A stretch of 64,000 bases of DNA, from the NCBI RefSeq assembly GCF_029813835.1, contig NZ_JARVKV010000007.1, positions 104,270 through 168,269 on the forward strand, written 5' to 3'. The notes under the pieces were generated by a model. The model saw nothing but the letters and a program-made list of their open reading frames with translations, did not search any database and was not told the DNA's origin. This DNA comes from Streptomyces sp. DH37. Lineage in GTDB: Bacteria; Actinomycetota; Actinomycetes; Streptomycetales; Streptomycetaceae. A program made the position numbers and the translations under genes. Below are positions 1-7,526 of this stretch, piece after piece (positions within the stretch are counted from its first letter, which is position 1; each line of letters starts with the position of its first letter).

Positions 1-132
1 CCCCGGCCGGCGACCGGCGTACGTGTCCTGGACGTCGGCACGGGCCGCCCGGCGCGGGCCCTGCCGCGACGCGAGGGCGGGCGTGAGCCGCGCCGGTGGG
101 CCGAGGTCGGCGACCTGAGGAGCGCGCCGTGA
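1..132 (+). CDS. Partial small protein, C-terminal part only
   Basis: An open frame runs from the left edge to TGA at 130-132, giving 43 visible residues; the start lies outside the window. The visible part contains VRVLDVGTGR and ends RRWAEVGDLRSAP. This resembles the next gene's layout (VLDTATGRTG followed by a GG and W motif), so the two look like tandem paralogues of a short actinobacterial protein family without an assigned function. The stop overlaps the next start as GTGA, which suggests translational coupling. Membership in the family is inferred from motif similarity by eye only. Confidence 0.5.
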   Translation, partial: PRPATGVRVLDVGTGRPARALPRREGGREPRRWAEVGDLRSAP

Positions 133-380
133 GGGCGGCCGGGCGGGAGACCGGGCTGGGGCACCGGGAGCACCCGCTGCTGGGGCGGACCGTGCTGGAC
201 ACCGCCACCGGCCGCACCGGGATCCTGCGGGCGGTCTGCCCCGAGCCGGACGGCTGCCGGGCGTGGACGGGGCCGGCGCTCCGGCCGGGGAGCGGCCCGC
301 CGGTGGCGTGGCTGGCTCCGGTCGGGGGCGGCGTGGAGTGGACCACCGCGCCGGACGCGCTCCGGGAGGTGGCCGGGTGA
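129..380 (+). CDS. Small uncharacterised protein (83 aa), coupled to XRE operon
   Basis: The chosen GTG at 129 has a GAGGAG ribosome binding site about 8 bases upstream and overlaps the preceding TGA by 4 bp. An in-frame ATG at 96 is possible but has no comparable site. The protein holds VLDTATGRTGILRAVC near the N terminus and PVGGGVEWTTAPDALREV at the C terminus, a layout I associate with short Streptomyces proteins encoded beside XRE/DUF5753 regulators. No catalytic motif, signal peptide or membrane segment is visible. It probably belongs to one transcription unit with the following two genes, since the next start again overlaps its stop. Function is unknown. Confidence 0.6.
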   Translation: MRAAGRETGLGHREHPLLGRTVLDTATGRTGILRAVCPEPDGCRAWTGPALRPGSGPPVAWLAPVGGGVEWTTAPDALREVAG

Positions 381-643
381 ACGTCCGCCGCCGTGTGCTC
401 CGGGCCGTCCGGGCCGTCCGGTCCCTCCGCCTGCCGGAGCCGGACGGTCTCGCGGCCGGGGCCGTCCTCGCCGCCGCGAACGTGCTGGGCCTCGGGGCCG
501 TGGCCTGCGCGACGTGGGCCGTCCCGGCCGCCTCCGACGCGCCGCCCACCGGTGTCCTGGACGACGCCCGGCCCGCGCCCGGACCCGGCTCCGTACCCGG
601 CCGGCTGCCGCACACGGCGGACGGGAGGGAGGAGAGGCGATGA
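377..643 (+). CDS. Small single-pass membrane protein (88 aa)
   Basis: GTG at 377 overlaps the previous stop (GTGA) and its own TGA overlaps the ATG of the XRE gene. A basic N terminus (NVRRRVLRAVRAVRSLRL) precedes one hydrophobic stretch at about residues 25-47 (GAVLAAANVLGLGAVACATW), followed by a Pro/Asp-rich tail. The arginine-rich N terminus before the hydrophobic segment suggests a type II anchor or an uncleaved signal, with the tail outside. No family is recognised. The 4-bp overlaps on both sides imply it is made in step with the regulator, perhaps as a partner it senses or controls; that is inference. Confidence 0.55.
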   Translation: MNVRRRVLRAVRAVRSLRLPEPDGLAAGAVLAAANVLGLGAVACATWAVPAASDAPPTGVLDDARPAPGPGSVPGRLPHTADGREERR

Positions 644-1440
644 CGGAAGGCAGGACGGTGGCGGTGACCGGGGAGGTCAGCGGCGCGGAGGTGCTGCGGT
701 GCGTGGGGCGGCAGATCCGGCTGCTGCGGACGCGGGCGCGGCTGGAGCGGCCGGAGCTGGGCAGGAGCGTCGGCTACAGCCCGGCGACGGTGGCCGCGCT
801 GGAGCAGGGGAGACGGGTGCCGCAGCCGGAGTTCCTGACCGCCGCCGACAGCGTGCTGAAGGCCGGAGGCGTGCTGGGCGCGGCCGTGGACCTGATGGCC
901 CACGTCCGGCTGGGAGGTGCCGGGCGGGTGGTGCCGGAGACGGTGGCGGCCTGGCACGGCTACGCGACGATGACCGTGCCCGAGCCGCTGCGGACGGCCG
1001 GGTACGCCCGCGCCGTGCTGCGGATGGCGCGCCCTCTGCTGCCGGAGGAGACGATCGAGGAGAGGCTGGCCGCGCACGCGGCCCGGCCGCCGGTGCCGCT
1101 GCTGAGCTGCGTGCTGGAGGAGAGCGTGCTGCACCGGCCGTACGGGGGCTGGGAGGTGCTGCGGGGGCAGCTCGCCCATCTGTGGGAGGTGGGGCAGCGC
1201 CGGCAGGTGGAGGTGCAGGTGATGCCCACCGCGCTGGAGGACCACGCCGGGACGGAGGGCCCGTTCGCCCTGCTGGAACCGGAGGACGGCCGGACGGCGG
1301 TGGTCCGGGCCGACGGCCGCCTCGTCACCGGCTCCGCCGCCGTCCGGGCGCTGGAGCAGCGCTACACCGCCCTGCGCGCCCAGGCCCTCTCCCCGGCCGA
1401 CTCCCTGGCCCTCGTCGGGGAACTGGCGAAGAGGGCGTGA
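640..1440 (+). CDS. XRE-family regulator with DUF5753 domain
   Basis: This 266-residue protein starts at ATG 640, which overlaps the preceding TGA. Residues about 20-80 form an XRE-type helix-turn-helix (IRLLRTRARLERPELG, then SPATVAALEQGRR). The rest matches DUF5753: LLSCVLEESVLHRPYGG, then GQLAHLWEVGQRRQVEVQVMP and the HAGTEGPFALLE loop. Proteins of this kind, including the WhiJ-like group in Streptomyces, are DNA-binding regulators usually paired with a small DUF397 protein. No DUF397 gene is adjacent here; a decayed one lies about 11 kb away at 12262-12345. The last gene of a four-gene overlapping chain. Confidence 0.9.
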   Translation: MTEGRTVAVTGEVSGAEVLRCVGRQIRLLRTRARLERPELGRSVGYSPATVAALEQGRRVPQPEFLTAADSVLKAGGVLGAAVDLMAHVRLGGAGRVVPETVAAWHGYATMTVPEPLRTAGYARAVLRMARPLLPEETIEERLAAHAARPPVPLLSCVLEESVLHRPYGGWEVLRGQLAHLWEVGQRRQVEVQVMPTALEDHAGTEGPFALLEPEDGRTAVVRADGRLVTGSAAVRALEQRYTALRAQALSPADSLALVGELAKRA

Positions 1441-1575
1441 ACCGCGCCCGCCGCCGCCCGTCCACCGGCCCGATGACCCTTTCGGGTGAGCGCCGGGCCT
1501 CCCCGGCCTTCCCCGGCGGGAGCGCCGCCACCGTGCGCACGGGGCGGACGGCGCCCCTACCGTGGAGGGCCGAGG

Positions 1576-1860
1576 GTCAAGCCGGTGCCGGACGGGGACC
1601 ACGGAGAGATCGTCATGTGGCTGCCGGAGCGCTGTACGGCACAGCGCCCCGAACTGCGCATCTCCATCCCGAGCCGGGGCTCGTCGTCGGGGAGTGCGGC
1701 AGCGGCCGGGCCCGCCCCGACGGGGTGCCGGCCCCGAAGCGGTACTTCGCCGGGCGCGGCGAGTGGTCGGACCCGAGCGGCGTGCCGATGGTCGTCGAGG
1801 TCGCCTCCACCCGGTCCGGCGGGGGATCGTCCCGGAGGCCGGTGGGCCGAAGGAACCGAT
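1576..1860 (+). pseudogene. Uma2 family nuclease remnant, truncated and frameshifted
   Basis: Reading from 1576 gives VKPVPDGDHGEIVMWLPER and then RPEL, the characteristic early part of Streptomyces Uma2 (PD-(D/E)XK-fold) proteins. Near 1657 the similarity jumps by one frame, continuing as HLHPEPGLVVGE, RARPDGVPAPKRYFAGRGEW and SDPSGVPMVVEVAS, the family's central core. The N-terminal 40 or so residues and the C-terminal half (the DRRDR and KPxxY region) are missing, so it is not functional. The assignment rests on recognising the conserved family order across two frames. The rest of 1441-1973 holds no other gene I can support. Confidence 0.7.
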
Positions 1861-1939
1861 GGCCTGACCGGCCGCGCGGCACGTGCCGCCGCCGTACGCG
1901 CACCGGACCGGCGTCCCCGCCCGGAAGCGGATCGCCGCG

Positions 1940-1945
1940 GATAAT
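1940..1945 (+). promoter_or_regulatory. Candidate -10 box (GATAAT) for cupin gene
   Basis: GATAAT lies 28 bases before the ATG at 1974 in otherwise very GC-rich sequence and matches TATAAT at five of six positions. No convincing -35 hexamer is visible. A purine-rich ribosome binding site (GGAAGGAA, about 1959-1966) follows, so a short leader would be expected. Confidence 0.35.
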
Positions 1946-1973
1946 GCCGGTACGCGACGGAAGGAATACCGCC

Positions 1974-2432
1974 ATGAGCTCCGAGGCGTTCAGGGACCAC
2001 GGGCCGCGCCCCCACGCACTGGACATCGAGCAGGCGACCCTGACCAACGACCGCTTCCGCACCACCTTGTGGACCGGTACCAACCTCCAGCTGACGGTGA
2101 TGAGCGTCGAGCCGGGCGGCGAGATCGGGCTGGAGATGCACATCGACCGCGACCAGTTCCTGCGGGTGGAGGCCGGGCGGGCGCGGGTGCTGATGGGGCC
2201 GGAGGAGGACCGGATGTCCTTCGACCGCGAGGTCGTCGACGACTGGGTCGTCCTCGTCCCGGCCGGGACCTGGCACAACGTGGTCAACACCGGCGACGAG
2301 CCGCTGAAGCTGTACTCCCTCTACGCCCCGCCCGAGCACGCCCACGGCACCGTGCACCGCACCAGGGCCGAATCGGACGCCGCGGAGGAGGCGGAGCGGT
2401 CCGAGGGGCCCGGCGAGTACGCGGGGGAGTGA
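1974..2432 (+). CDS. Cupin-domain protein (mannose-6-phosphate isomerase-like cupin)
   Basis: This 152-residue protein begins at ATG 1974, preceded by GGAAGGAA. It has both cupin motifs: motif 1 around GGEIGLEMHIDRDQFLRVE (His, Asp and Glu as likely metal ligands) and motif 2 as VPAGTWHNVVNTGDEPLKLY (P-x-G-x2-H-x3-N). The tail YAPPEHAHGTVHRT is typical of a widespread small cupin subgroup annotated as isomerase-like, whose substrate is not established. It ends in an acidic extension. No signal peptide, so cytoplasmic. It stands alone between the Uma2 remnant and a HAD hydrolase. Fold assignment is firm; the reaction is not known. Confidence 0.85.
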   Translation: MSSEAFRDHGPRPHALDIEQATLTNDRFRTTLWTGTNLQLTVMSVEPGGEIGLEMHIDRDQFLRVEAGRARVLMGPEEDRMSFDREVVDDWVVLVPAGTWHNVVNTGDEPLKLYSLYAPPEHAHGTVHRTRAESDAAEEAERSEGPGEYAGE

Positions 2433-2536
2433 CCGAAGGACGCCCTTGGCCGGTGTGACGGTGCGTGTCATGCTCGCGGCACAGCGAGGTCGGGCGGTCG
2501 CCGGGGCGTCCGGGCGCGAGGGCGGGGAGGCGCGGC

Positions 2537-3274
2537 ATGGTGGCCGTTCGCGGGGTGCTGTTCGACGTCGACGACACGCTGTTCGACTACTCGGGCTCGG
2601 ACGAGGCCGGACTGCTGGCCCACCTCGCCGCCGGGGGTCTGCTGGAGCGCTTCGCAGAGCCCTCCGCCGCGGTCGCGCTCTGGCGGGAGATCACCCGGGC
2701 CGAGTACGCCCGCTACACCGCGGGCGAGATCACCTTCGCCGAACACCGCCGCGCCCGGGTGCGCCGGTTCCTGGCCCGCGTCGGGCGGCCGGGGGCGGAC
2801 GGCATGTCCGACGAGGAGGCCGGCGCCTGGTTCGCCGGGTACACGGCCCACCGGGACGCCGCCCGCAGGGCCGTGGACGGCGCCTCGGCCGTCCTGGCCG
2901 GGTTCGCGCCCCGCTACCGCCTCGGCGTCGTCTCCAACTCCTCCCTGCCGCACCAGCGCGAGAAGCTGGCGGCCCTCGGCCTGCTGGCGTACTTCGGGGA
3001 CGCGCTGGTCTGCTCGGAGGAGCACGGGGAGGCCAAGCCCGCGCCGGGCATCTTCCTGGCGGGCTGCGCCCTGCTGGGCCTCGAGCCGCACGAGGTGGCC
3101 TACGTCGGCAACGACCACGCCGTCGACGCGGTGGGCGCCCGCGACGCGGGCCTGCGCGCGTACTGGCTGGACCGCGGGGACACCGGCTGGGGAGGCACGC
3201 GGGAGGGGGCTCCCGCCGACGGGGTCCGCGTCATCCGCTCCCTGGAGGAACTGCCCGCCGCCCTCGCCGGGTGA
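2537..3274 (+). CDS. HAD-superfamily hydrolase
   Basis: The 245-residue frame starts at ATG 2537 behind GGGGAGG. All four HAD motifs are present: motif I LFDVDDTLFDY (nucleophile Asp10, acid/base Asp12), motif II VVSNSS, motif III Lys in EAKPAPGIF and motif IV YVGNDHAVDAVGA. The helical cap between motifs I and II (about residues 18-115) makes it subclass IA, similar to haloacid dehalogenase-like and phosphoglycolate phosphatase-like proteins. The substrate is probably a small phosphorylated metabolite but cannot be read from sequence. It converges with the flavoenzyme gene across a 12-bp repeat array. Confidence 0.88.
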   Translation: MVAVRGVLFDVDDTLFDYSGSDEAGLLAHLAAGGLLERFAEPSAAVALWREITRAEYARYTAGEITFAEHRRARVRRFLARVGRPGADGMSDEEAGAWFAGYTAHRDAARRAVDGASAVLAGFAPRYRLGVVSNSSLPHQREKLAALGLLAYFGDALVCSEEHGEAKPAPGIFLAGCALLGLEPHEVAYVGNDHAVDAVGARDAGLRAYWLDRGDTGWGGTREGAPADGVRVIRSLEELPAALAG

Positions 3275-3294
3275 GGCGCGGGGGCGGGCGGCCC

Positions 3295-3377
3295 GTCCGA
3301 AGCGGCGTCCGAAGCGGCGTCCGGAGCTGCGTTCAGGGTTGCGTTCAGGGGGCGTCCGAAGCGGCGTTCAGGGCTGC
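3295..3377. repeat. Degenerate 12-bp tandem repeat array
   Basis: Seven consecutive units of 12 bp (one of 11) run from 3295 to 3377: two GTCCGAAGCGGC, one GTCCGGAGCTGC, GTTCAGGGTTGC, an 11-bp GTTCAGGGGGC, another GTCCGAAGCGGC, and GTTCAGGGCTGC. The consensus is GTYCRRRGYKGC. The array fills the convergent gap after the HAD gene and runs into the last codons of the flavoenzyme, whose stop is at 3368. Two unit types alternate, suggesting slipped-strand duplication followed by divergence. Confidence 0.8.
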
Positions 3378-4591
3378 CGCCGCAGCACCTCCGGCGACAG
3401 CTCCGCCGGGGAGCGGTGCCCCGACAGCCCCAGCGTCAGGTCCAGGTCGGCGAGCAGGCTCCGCAGCACGTGCCGCACGCCCTCCTCGCCGCCGTGCGCC
3501 AGGCCGTACGCGAACGGGCGGCCGACCAGCACCGCCCGCGCGCCCAGCGCCAGCGCCTTGACCACGTCCGCGCCGGTGCGCACCCCCGAGTCGAACAGCA
3601 CCTCGATCTCGTCGCCCACCGCCTCGGCGATCTCCGGCAGCATGTCCAGGGAGGCCACCGCGCCGTCCACCTGGCGACCGCCGTGGTTGGACACCACGAT
3701 GCCGTCCATGCCCGCCGCCACCGCGCGCCGGGCGTCGTCCGGGTGCTGGATGCCCTTGAGGACCACGGGGCCGTCCCAGTGCTCGCGCAGGAACGGCAGC
3801 CGGTCCCAGGACCTGTCGGTGCCGGTGAACATCGGCACCCAGCGCAGCACCGCCGAGATCGGGTCCTCCTCCGGGGACTTCTCCAGCCCCGCGCGGAAGG
3901 CCGGGTCGGAGAAGGGGATCGCCGTGCCGACGCCCCGGATGAACGGCAGGTAGGACAGGTCCAGGTCGTGCGGGCGCCAGGCCAGGGTCCAGGTGTCGAG
4001 GGTGACCACCAGCGTGGTGAAGCCCGCCGCCCTGGCCCGCTCCAGGATGCTGACGCAGACGTCGTCCTCGTTCGGCCAGTACAGCTGGTACCAGCGCGGT
4101 CCGTCGCCGCTCGCCTCCGCCACCTCCTCGAGGGTGTGGGAGGAGGCGGTGGACAGCACCATGGGCACGCCCAGGGCGGACGCGGCCCGCGCGGTGGCCA
4201 GCTCGCCCTCCGGGTGGACGATCGACTGCACGCCCACGGGCGCGAGCAGGACGGGGGCGGGCATCGCGGTGCCCAGCACGGTGGTGCGCAGGTCGCGCAC
4301 GGTCGCGTCGCGCAGCATGCGCGGGACGATCCGCCACCGGCCGAACGCCTCCCGGTTGGCGCGGTCCGTCGCGCCGGACCCGGCCGCCCCGGCCACGTAG
4401 TGGAACGGGCCGTCCGCCAGCCGCTCGCGGGCCGAGGCCTCCAGGGCGGTGAGGTCGGTGGTGAACGGAGGGAGCTGCCCGCCCAGGCCGTTCAGGTAGA
4501 TCTCGCTCTGGTACGCGCCGAAGTTCGCGCCCTGCGCCCCCTGCGCCCCCGGTATGCCGGCCGGTCCACCCGGTCCGCCCGTTCCGCTCAT
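3368..4591 (-). CDS. FMN-dependent alpha-hydroxy acid oxidase (lactate 2-monooxygenase type)
   Basis: This 407-residue enzyme starts at ATG 4591 with AAGGGAC upstream. It shows the FMN-dependent alpha-hydroxy acid dehydrogenase fold: FHYVAGAAGSGATDRANREAF, LLAPVGVQSIVHPEGELA, the catalytic-base region GMDGIVVSNHGGRQVDG, and the FMN phosphate site LFDSGVRTGADVVKALALGA and VLVGRPFAYGLA. The closest recognised group is actinobacterial lactate 2-monooxygenase, which turns L-lactate and oxygen into acetate and CO2; an oxidase of another 2-hydroxy acid is possible. A Gly/Pro/Gln-rich N terminus precedes the core. The phzF-like gene lies 20 bp upstream on the same strand, so they are probably cotranscribed. 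Confidence 0.85.
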   Translation of the reverse strand: MSGTGGPGGPAGIPGAQGAQGANFGAYQSEIYLNGLGGQLPPFTTDLTALEASARERLADGPFHYVAGAAGSGATDRANREAFGRWRIVPRMLRDATVRDLRTTVLGTAMPAPVLLAPVGVQSIVHPEGELATARAASALGVPMVLSTASSHTLEEVAEASGDGPRWYQLYWPNEDDVCVSILERARAAGFTTLVVTLDTWTLAWRPHDLDLSYLPFIRGVGTAIPFSDPAFRAGLEKSPEEDPISAVLRWVPMFTGTDRSWDRLPFLREHWDGPVVLKGIQHPDDARRAVAAGMDGIVVSNHGGRQVDGAVASLDMLPEIAEAVGDEIEVLFDSGVRTGADVVKALALGARAVLVGRPFAYGLAHGGEEGVRHVLRSLLADLDLTLGLSGHRSPAELSPEVLRRQP

Positions 4592-4611
4592 GTCCCGTCC
4601 CTTCCCGCGGC

Positions 4612-5526
4612 TCACCCGATGCGGGCCGCCGCCCCCGACACCCGCACGCGCGGGTCGTCCGGGCGCAGCTCGACCTCCAGCAGTCCGGGCCGGCCCATGT
4701 CGTGCCCTTGGTGGAGGGTGAGGACCGCCGGCGCGGTGATCAGGCCCAGGGCGCGAAGATACCCGCCGAACGCCGCCGCGGCCGCCCCCGTGGCGGGATC
4801 CTCCACCACGCCCCCGACCGGGAACGGGTCGCGGACGTGGAAGACCGTCCCCGGCACGGTCCCCGGCGCGGCCCGCGACTGCGGCTCCCGCCACACCAGT
4901 TGGAGGGTGGTCAGGTCCAGCCGGAGCATGAGCGCCTTCAGCCGCCCGAAGTCGTAGTCCAGCGCGGCCAGCCGCTCGCGGGTCGCGGCGGCGAGCACCA
5001 GGTGCCGGGCGCCGGCGAAGGCGATGCGGGCGGGCAGTTCCGGGTCCAGTTCGCCGGCGTGCCAGCCGAGCGCGGCCAGCGCCTCGGCCAGGTCCTCGCC
5101 GCCGATCTCCGCCACGTACGGCTCGACGCCGGTCAGCGTGGCGCGCAGCGCGCCGGCGCTCCCGGCGACCGTGACGGGGACGGTCCCGGCCGGGGTGGCG
5201 AACACCAGCTCCCCCGGCCCGTCCCGCTCGGCGAGCGCGACCGCCGCGGCCACCGTGGCGTGGCCGCAGAAGGGCACCTCGGCCTCCGGGCTGAAGTAGC
5301 GGACGGTGAAGCCGCGGCCCGGCGCGGCGTCCAGACCCGGGGGCGGGGGAGTGAGGAAGGCCGTCTCCGAGTAGCCGACCTCGGCGGCGACCGCGAGCAT
5401 CCGCGCCTCGTCGAGGCCGCTCGCGTCGAGGACGACTCCGGCCGGGTTGCCGCCGTCCGGGTCGGATGAGAAGGCGGTGTAGCGCAGTACGTCCGGGGTT
5501 GCGGCCCCCGTGCCCCTGGTGTCCAT
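4612..5526 (-). CDS. PhzF family isomerase/epimerase
   Basis: The 304-residue protein carries the PhzF signatures: FSSDPDGGNPAGVVLD at the N terminus, VGYSETAFL with the conserved catalytic Glu at about 52, YFSPEAEVPFCGHATVAAA, and VEDPATGAAAAAFGGYL in the second half. PhzF of phenazine synthesis isomerises a dihydro-hydroxyanthranilate; most homologues, including those in Streptomyces primary metabolism, have no assigned substrate. No phenazine genes are present, so a role in phenazine synthesis is not supported. It starts at ATG 5526 and leads a two-gene unit with the lactate monooxygenase-like gene, divergent from phoD. Confidence 0.87.
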   Translation of the reverse strand: MDTRGTGAATPDVLRYTAFSSDPDGGNPAGVVLDASGLDEARMLAVAAEVGYSETAFLTPPPPGLDAAPGRGFTVRYFSPEAEVPFCGHATVAAAVALAERDGPGELVFATPAGTVPVTVAGSAGALRATLTGVEPYVAEIGGEDLAEALAALGWHAGELDPELPARIAFAGARHLVLAAATRERLAALDYDFGRLKALMLRLDLTTLQLVWREPQSRAAPGTVPGTVFHVRDPFPVGGVVEDPATGAAAAAFGGYLRALGLITAPAVLTLHQGHDMGRPGLLEVELRPDDPRVRVSGAAARIG

Positions 5527-5698
5527 GACCGGCCAACCCCGCCCCGCCCGCCCCCTATTCCGCGCCGCGGCCGTCCCGCCGCCGCACGGGCGGCGCGGCC
5601 CGCCGCGCGGCCCGCGTCACCCGCCCGCCACAGAACCGTCGTGTACGCGCCAACGTGTCGCCGCCGTGCCGCCGCCCCGCCCCGCTGCAATCGCGTGC

Positions 5699-7330
5699 AT
5701 GACGCACTCACCGAGCGCCACCGCCGAACTGAGAGCCGCCGCACGCCACCTGGGCCGCCGCCGGTTCCTGACCGTCACCGGGGCAGCCGCCGCGCTGGCC
5801 CTCGGCACGAACCTGCCGTCCACCGCCCACGCCGCCCCCTCCCTCGACCCGAACCGGATCACCGAGGACCCCTTCACCCTGGGCGTCGCCTCCGGCGACC
5901 CGCGCCACGACTCCGTGGTGCTGTGGACCCGCCTGGCCCCCCGGCCGTACGAGCAGGACAGCGGACTGCCCGCCGAGCGCGTCACCGTCCGGTGGGAGGT
6001 CGCCCGCGACGAGCGCTTCCGCCAGGTGGTCGCGCGCGGCGGCGTCACCGCGCACCCGGAGTTCCACCACGCCGTGCACGTCGAGGTCCCCGGCCTCGCC
6101 CCCGGCCGCGACTACCACTACCGCTTCCGCGCCGGCCGCTGGATCAGCCCGGCCGGCCGCACCCGCACGGCCCCCGCGCCCGGCGCGACGCCCGCCTCGC
6201 TGCGCTTCGCGCTCGCCTCCTGCCAGGCCTACCACGACGGCTACTACACCGCGTTCGGCCACCTCGCCCGCGAGGAGGACGTCGACGCCGTCCTCCACCT
6301 GGGCGACTACCTCTACGAGTACGCCGTCGACGCCGCGGGCGGCCACCGCAGGTACGCCGACCGCACGCTGCCGGACCTGTTCGCCCGCGAGACCGTGACG
6401 CTGGAGGACTACCGGCTGCGGTACGCCCTCTACAAGTCCGACCCCGACCTCGCCGCGGCCCACGCCGCCCACCCGTGGATCGTCACCTGGGACGACCACG
6501 AGACGGAGAACAACTACGCCAACGGCGTACCGGAGAACGGCGTGCCGCCGGAGGAGTTCCTGATCCGGCGCGCCGCCGCCTACCGCGCGTACTACGAGAA
6601 CATGCCGCTGCGCCGCCCCCAGCGCCCCCAGGGCCCCGACCTCCAGCTCTACCGGCGGCTGCACTACGGGCGCCTGGCGCAGTTCGACGTGCTCGACACC
6701 CGCCAGTACCGCGACAACCAGGCCAACGGCGACGGGTGGAAGGTGCCCACGCCCGAGTCCGAGGACCCCTCGCGCACCATGCTCGGCGCCACGCAGGAGC
6801 GCTGGCTGGCCGACGGCTGGCGCCGGTCGAGGGCGCTGTGGAACGTGGTGCCGCAGCAGGTCGTCTTCTCCCGCCGCCGCAACCGCGTCGAGGGCCCCTG
6901 GCCGGTCTCCATGGACGCCTGGGACGGCTACCCCGGCGCCCGCGAGCGCTTCCTGGCGGGCGCGGAGTCGGCGGGCGTGGACAACCTCGTCGTCCTCACC
7001 GGCGACGTCCACGTCCACTACGGGTTCGACATCAAGCGCGACGCCGACGACCCCGGCTCCCGCACCGCCGGGGTCGAGGTCGTCACCTCCTCCATCACCA
7101 GCGGCCGGGACGGCGCGGCCAAGCCCGCCAACTGGCAGACGCTGATGACCGCCAACCCGCACATGAGGTACTACAACGGGCAGCGCGGCTACGTCCTGCT
7201 CGGCCTGGACCGCGAGAAGCTGCGCGCCGACTACCGGACGGTGCCGGCCGTGACCACCCCCGGCGCGCCGATCACCACCGCGGCGTCCTTCGTCTCGCCC
7301 GCCGGGGAGCCGGGGCTGCTGCCGGCCTGA
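5699..7330 (+). CDS. phoD: Secreted alkaline phosphatase PhoD
   Basis: The 543-residue protein starts at ATG 5699 with a twin-arginine signal (GRRRFLTVTGAAAALALG, probable cleavage after AHA near residue 42). The N-terminal PhoD domain follows (FTLGVASGDPRHDSVVLWTRL), then the metallophosphatase core: ALASCQAYHDGYY, LHLGDYLYEY, TWDDHETENNYA, and LTGDVHVHYGFDIK. PhoD enzymes are Ca/Fe-dependent phosphodi- and monoesterases exported by Tat and, in Streptomyces, generally under PhoP control. No clear PHO box is visible in the 170-bp gap to the divergent phzF-like gene. Together with the PhoX and PI-PLC genes near the right end it suggests organic phosphate scavenging. Confidence 0.92.
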   Translation: MTHSPSATAELRAAARHLGRRRFLTVTGAAAALALGTNLPSTAHAAPSLDPNRITEDPFTLGVASGDPRHDSVVLWTRLAPRPYEQDSGLPAERVTVRWEVARDERFRQVVARGGVTAHPEFHHAVHVEVPGLAPGRDYHYRFRAGRWISPAGRTRTAPAPGATPASLRFALASCQAYHDGYYTAFGHLAREEDVDAVLHLGDYLYEYAVDAAGGHRRYADRTLPDLFARETVTLEDYRLRYALYKSDPDLAAAHAAHPWIVTWDDHETENNYANGVPENGVPPEEFLIRRAAAYRAYYENMPLRRPQRPQGPDLQLYRRLHYGRLAQFDVLDTRQYRDNQANGDGWKVPTPESEDPSRTMLGATQERWLADGWRRSRALWNVVPQQVVFSRRRNRVEGPWPVSMDAWDGYPGARERFLAGAESAGVDNLVVLTGDVHVHYGFDIKRDADDPGSRTAGVEVVTSSITSGRDGAAKPANWQTLMTANPHMRYYNGQRGYVLLGLDREKLRADYRTVPAVTTPGAPITTAASFVSPAGEPGLLPA

Positions 7331-7339
7331 CGCCGGGTC

Positions 7340-7405
7340 GGACGCGGGCCTGACCCCGACCGGACGCGGGCCTGACCCCGACCGGACGCGGGCCCGGTCC
7401 CGGCC
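7340..7405. repeat. 22-bp tandem repeat downstream of phoD
   Basis: Two identical 22-bp units (7340-7361 and 7362-7383, beginning GGACGCGGGCCTGACC) are followed by a third whose first 11 bp are exact and the rest diverged. The array lies 10 bp after the phoD stop. Nothing suggests coding; it may affect mRNA 3' structure. Confidence 0.75.
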
Positions 7406-7526
7406 GGACGCCCGAGCCCGCCGCCACGGCTTGGCCGGGTTTGTCCGGGTACTGAACAAAGGGGGTGTGCCGGGGTCGGAAAACCTGGGATGATTGGACG
7501 GTTTCCGTCGAATCCTGGAGAGGTGC

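Noticed and set aside
4612..5526. phzF gene as evidence of phenazine biosynthesis
   Set aside because: No other phz genes are present and PhzF-like proteins are widespread in primary metabolism.
5580..5698. Possible PHO box before phoD (CGTCACCCGCC)
   Set aside because: Only one weak unit and no second repeat at 11 bp; could be chance in GC-rich sequence.
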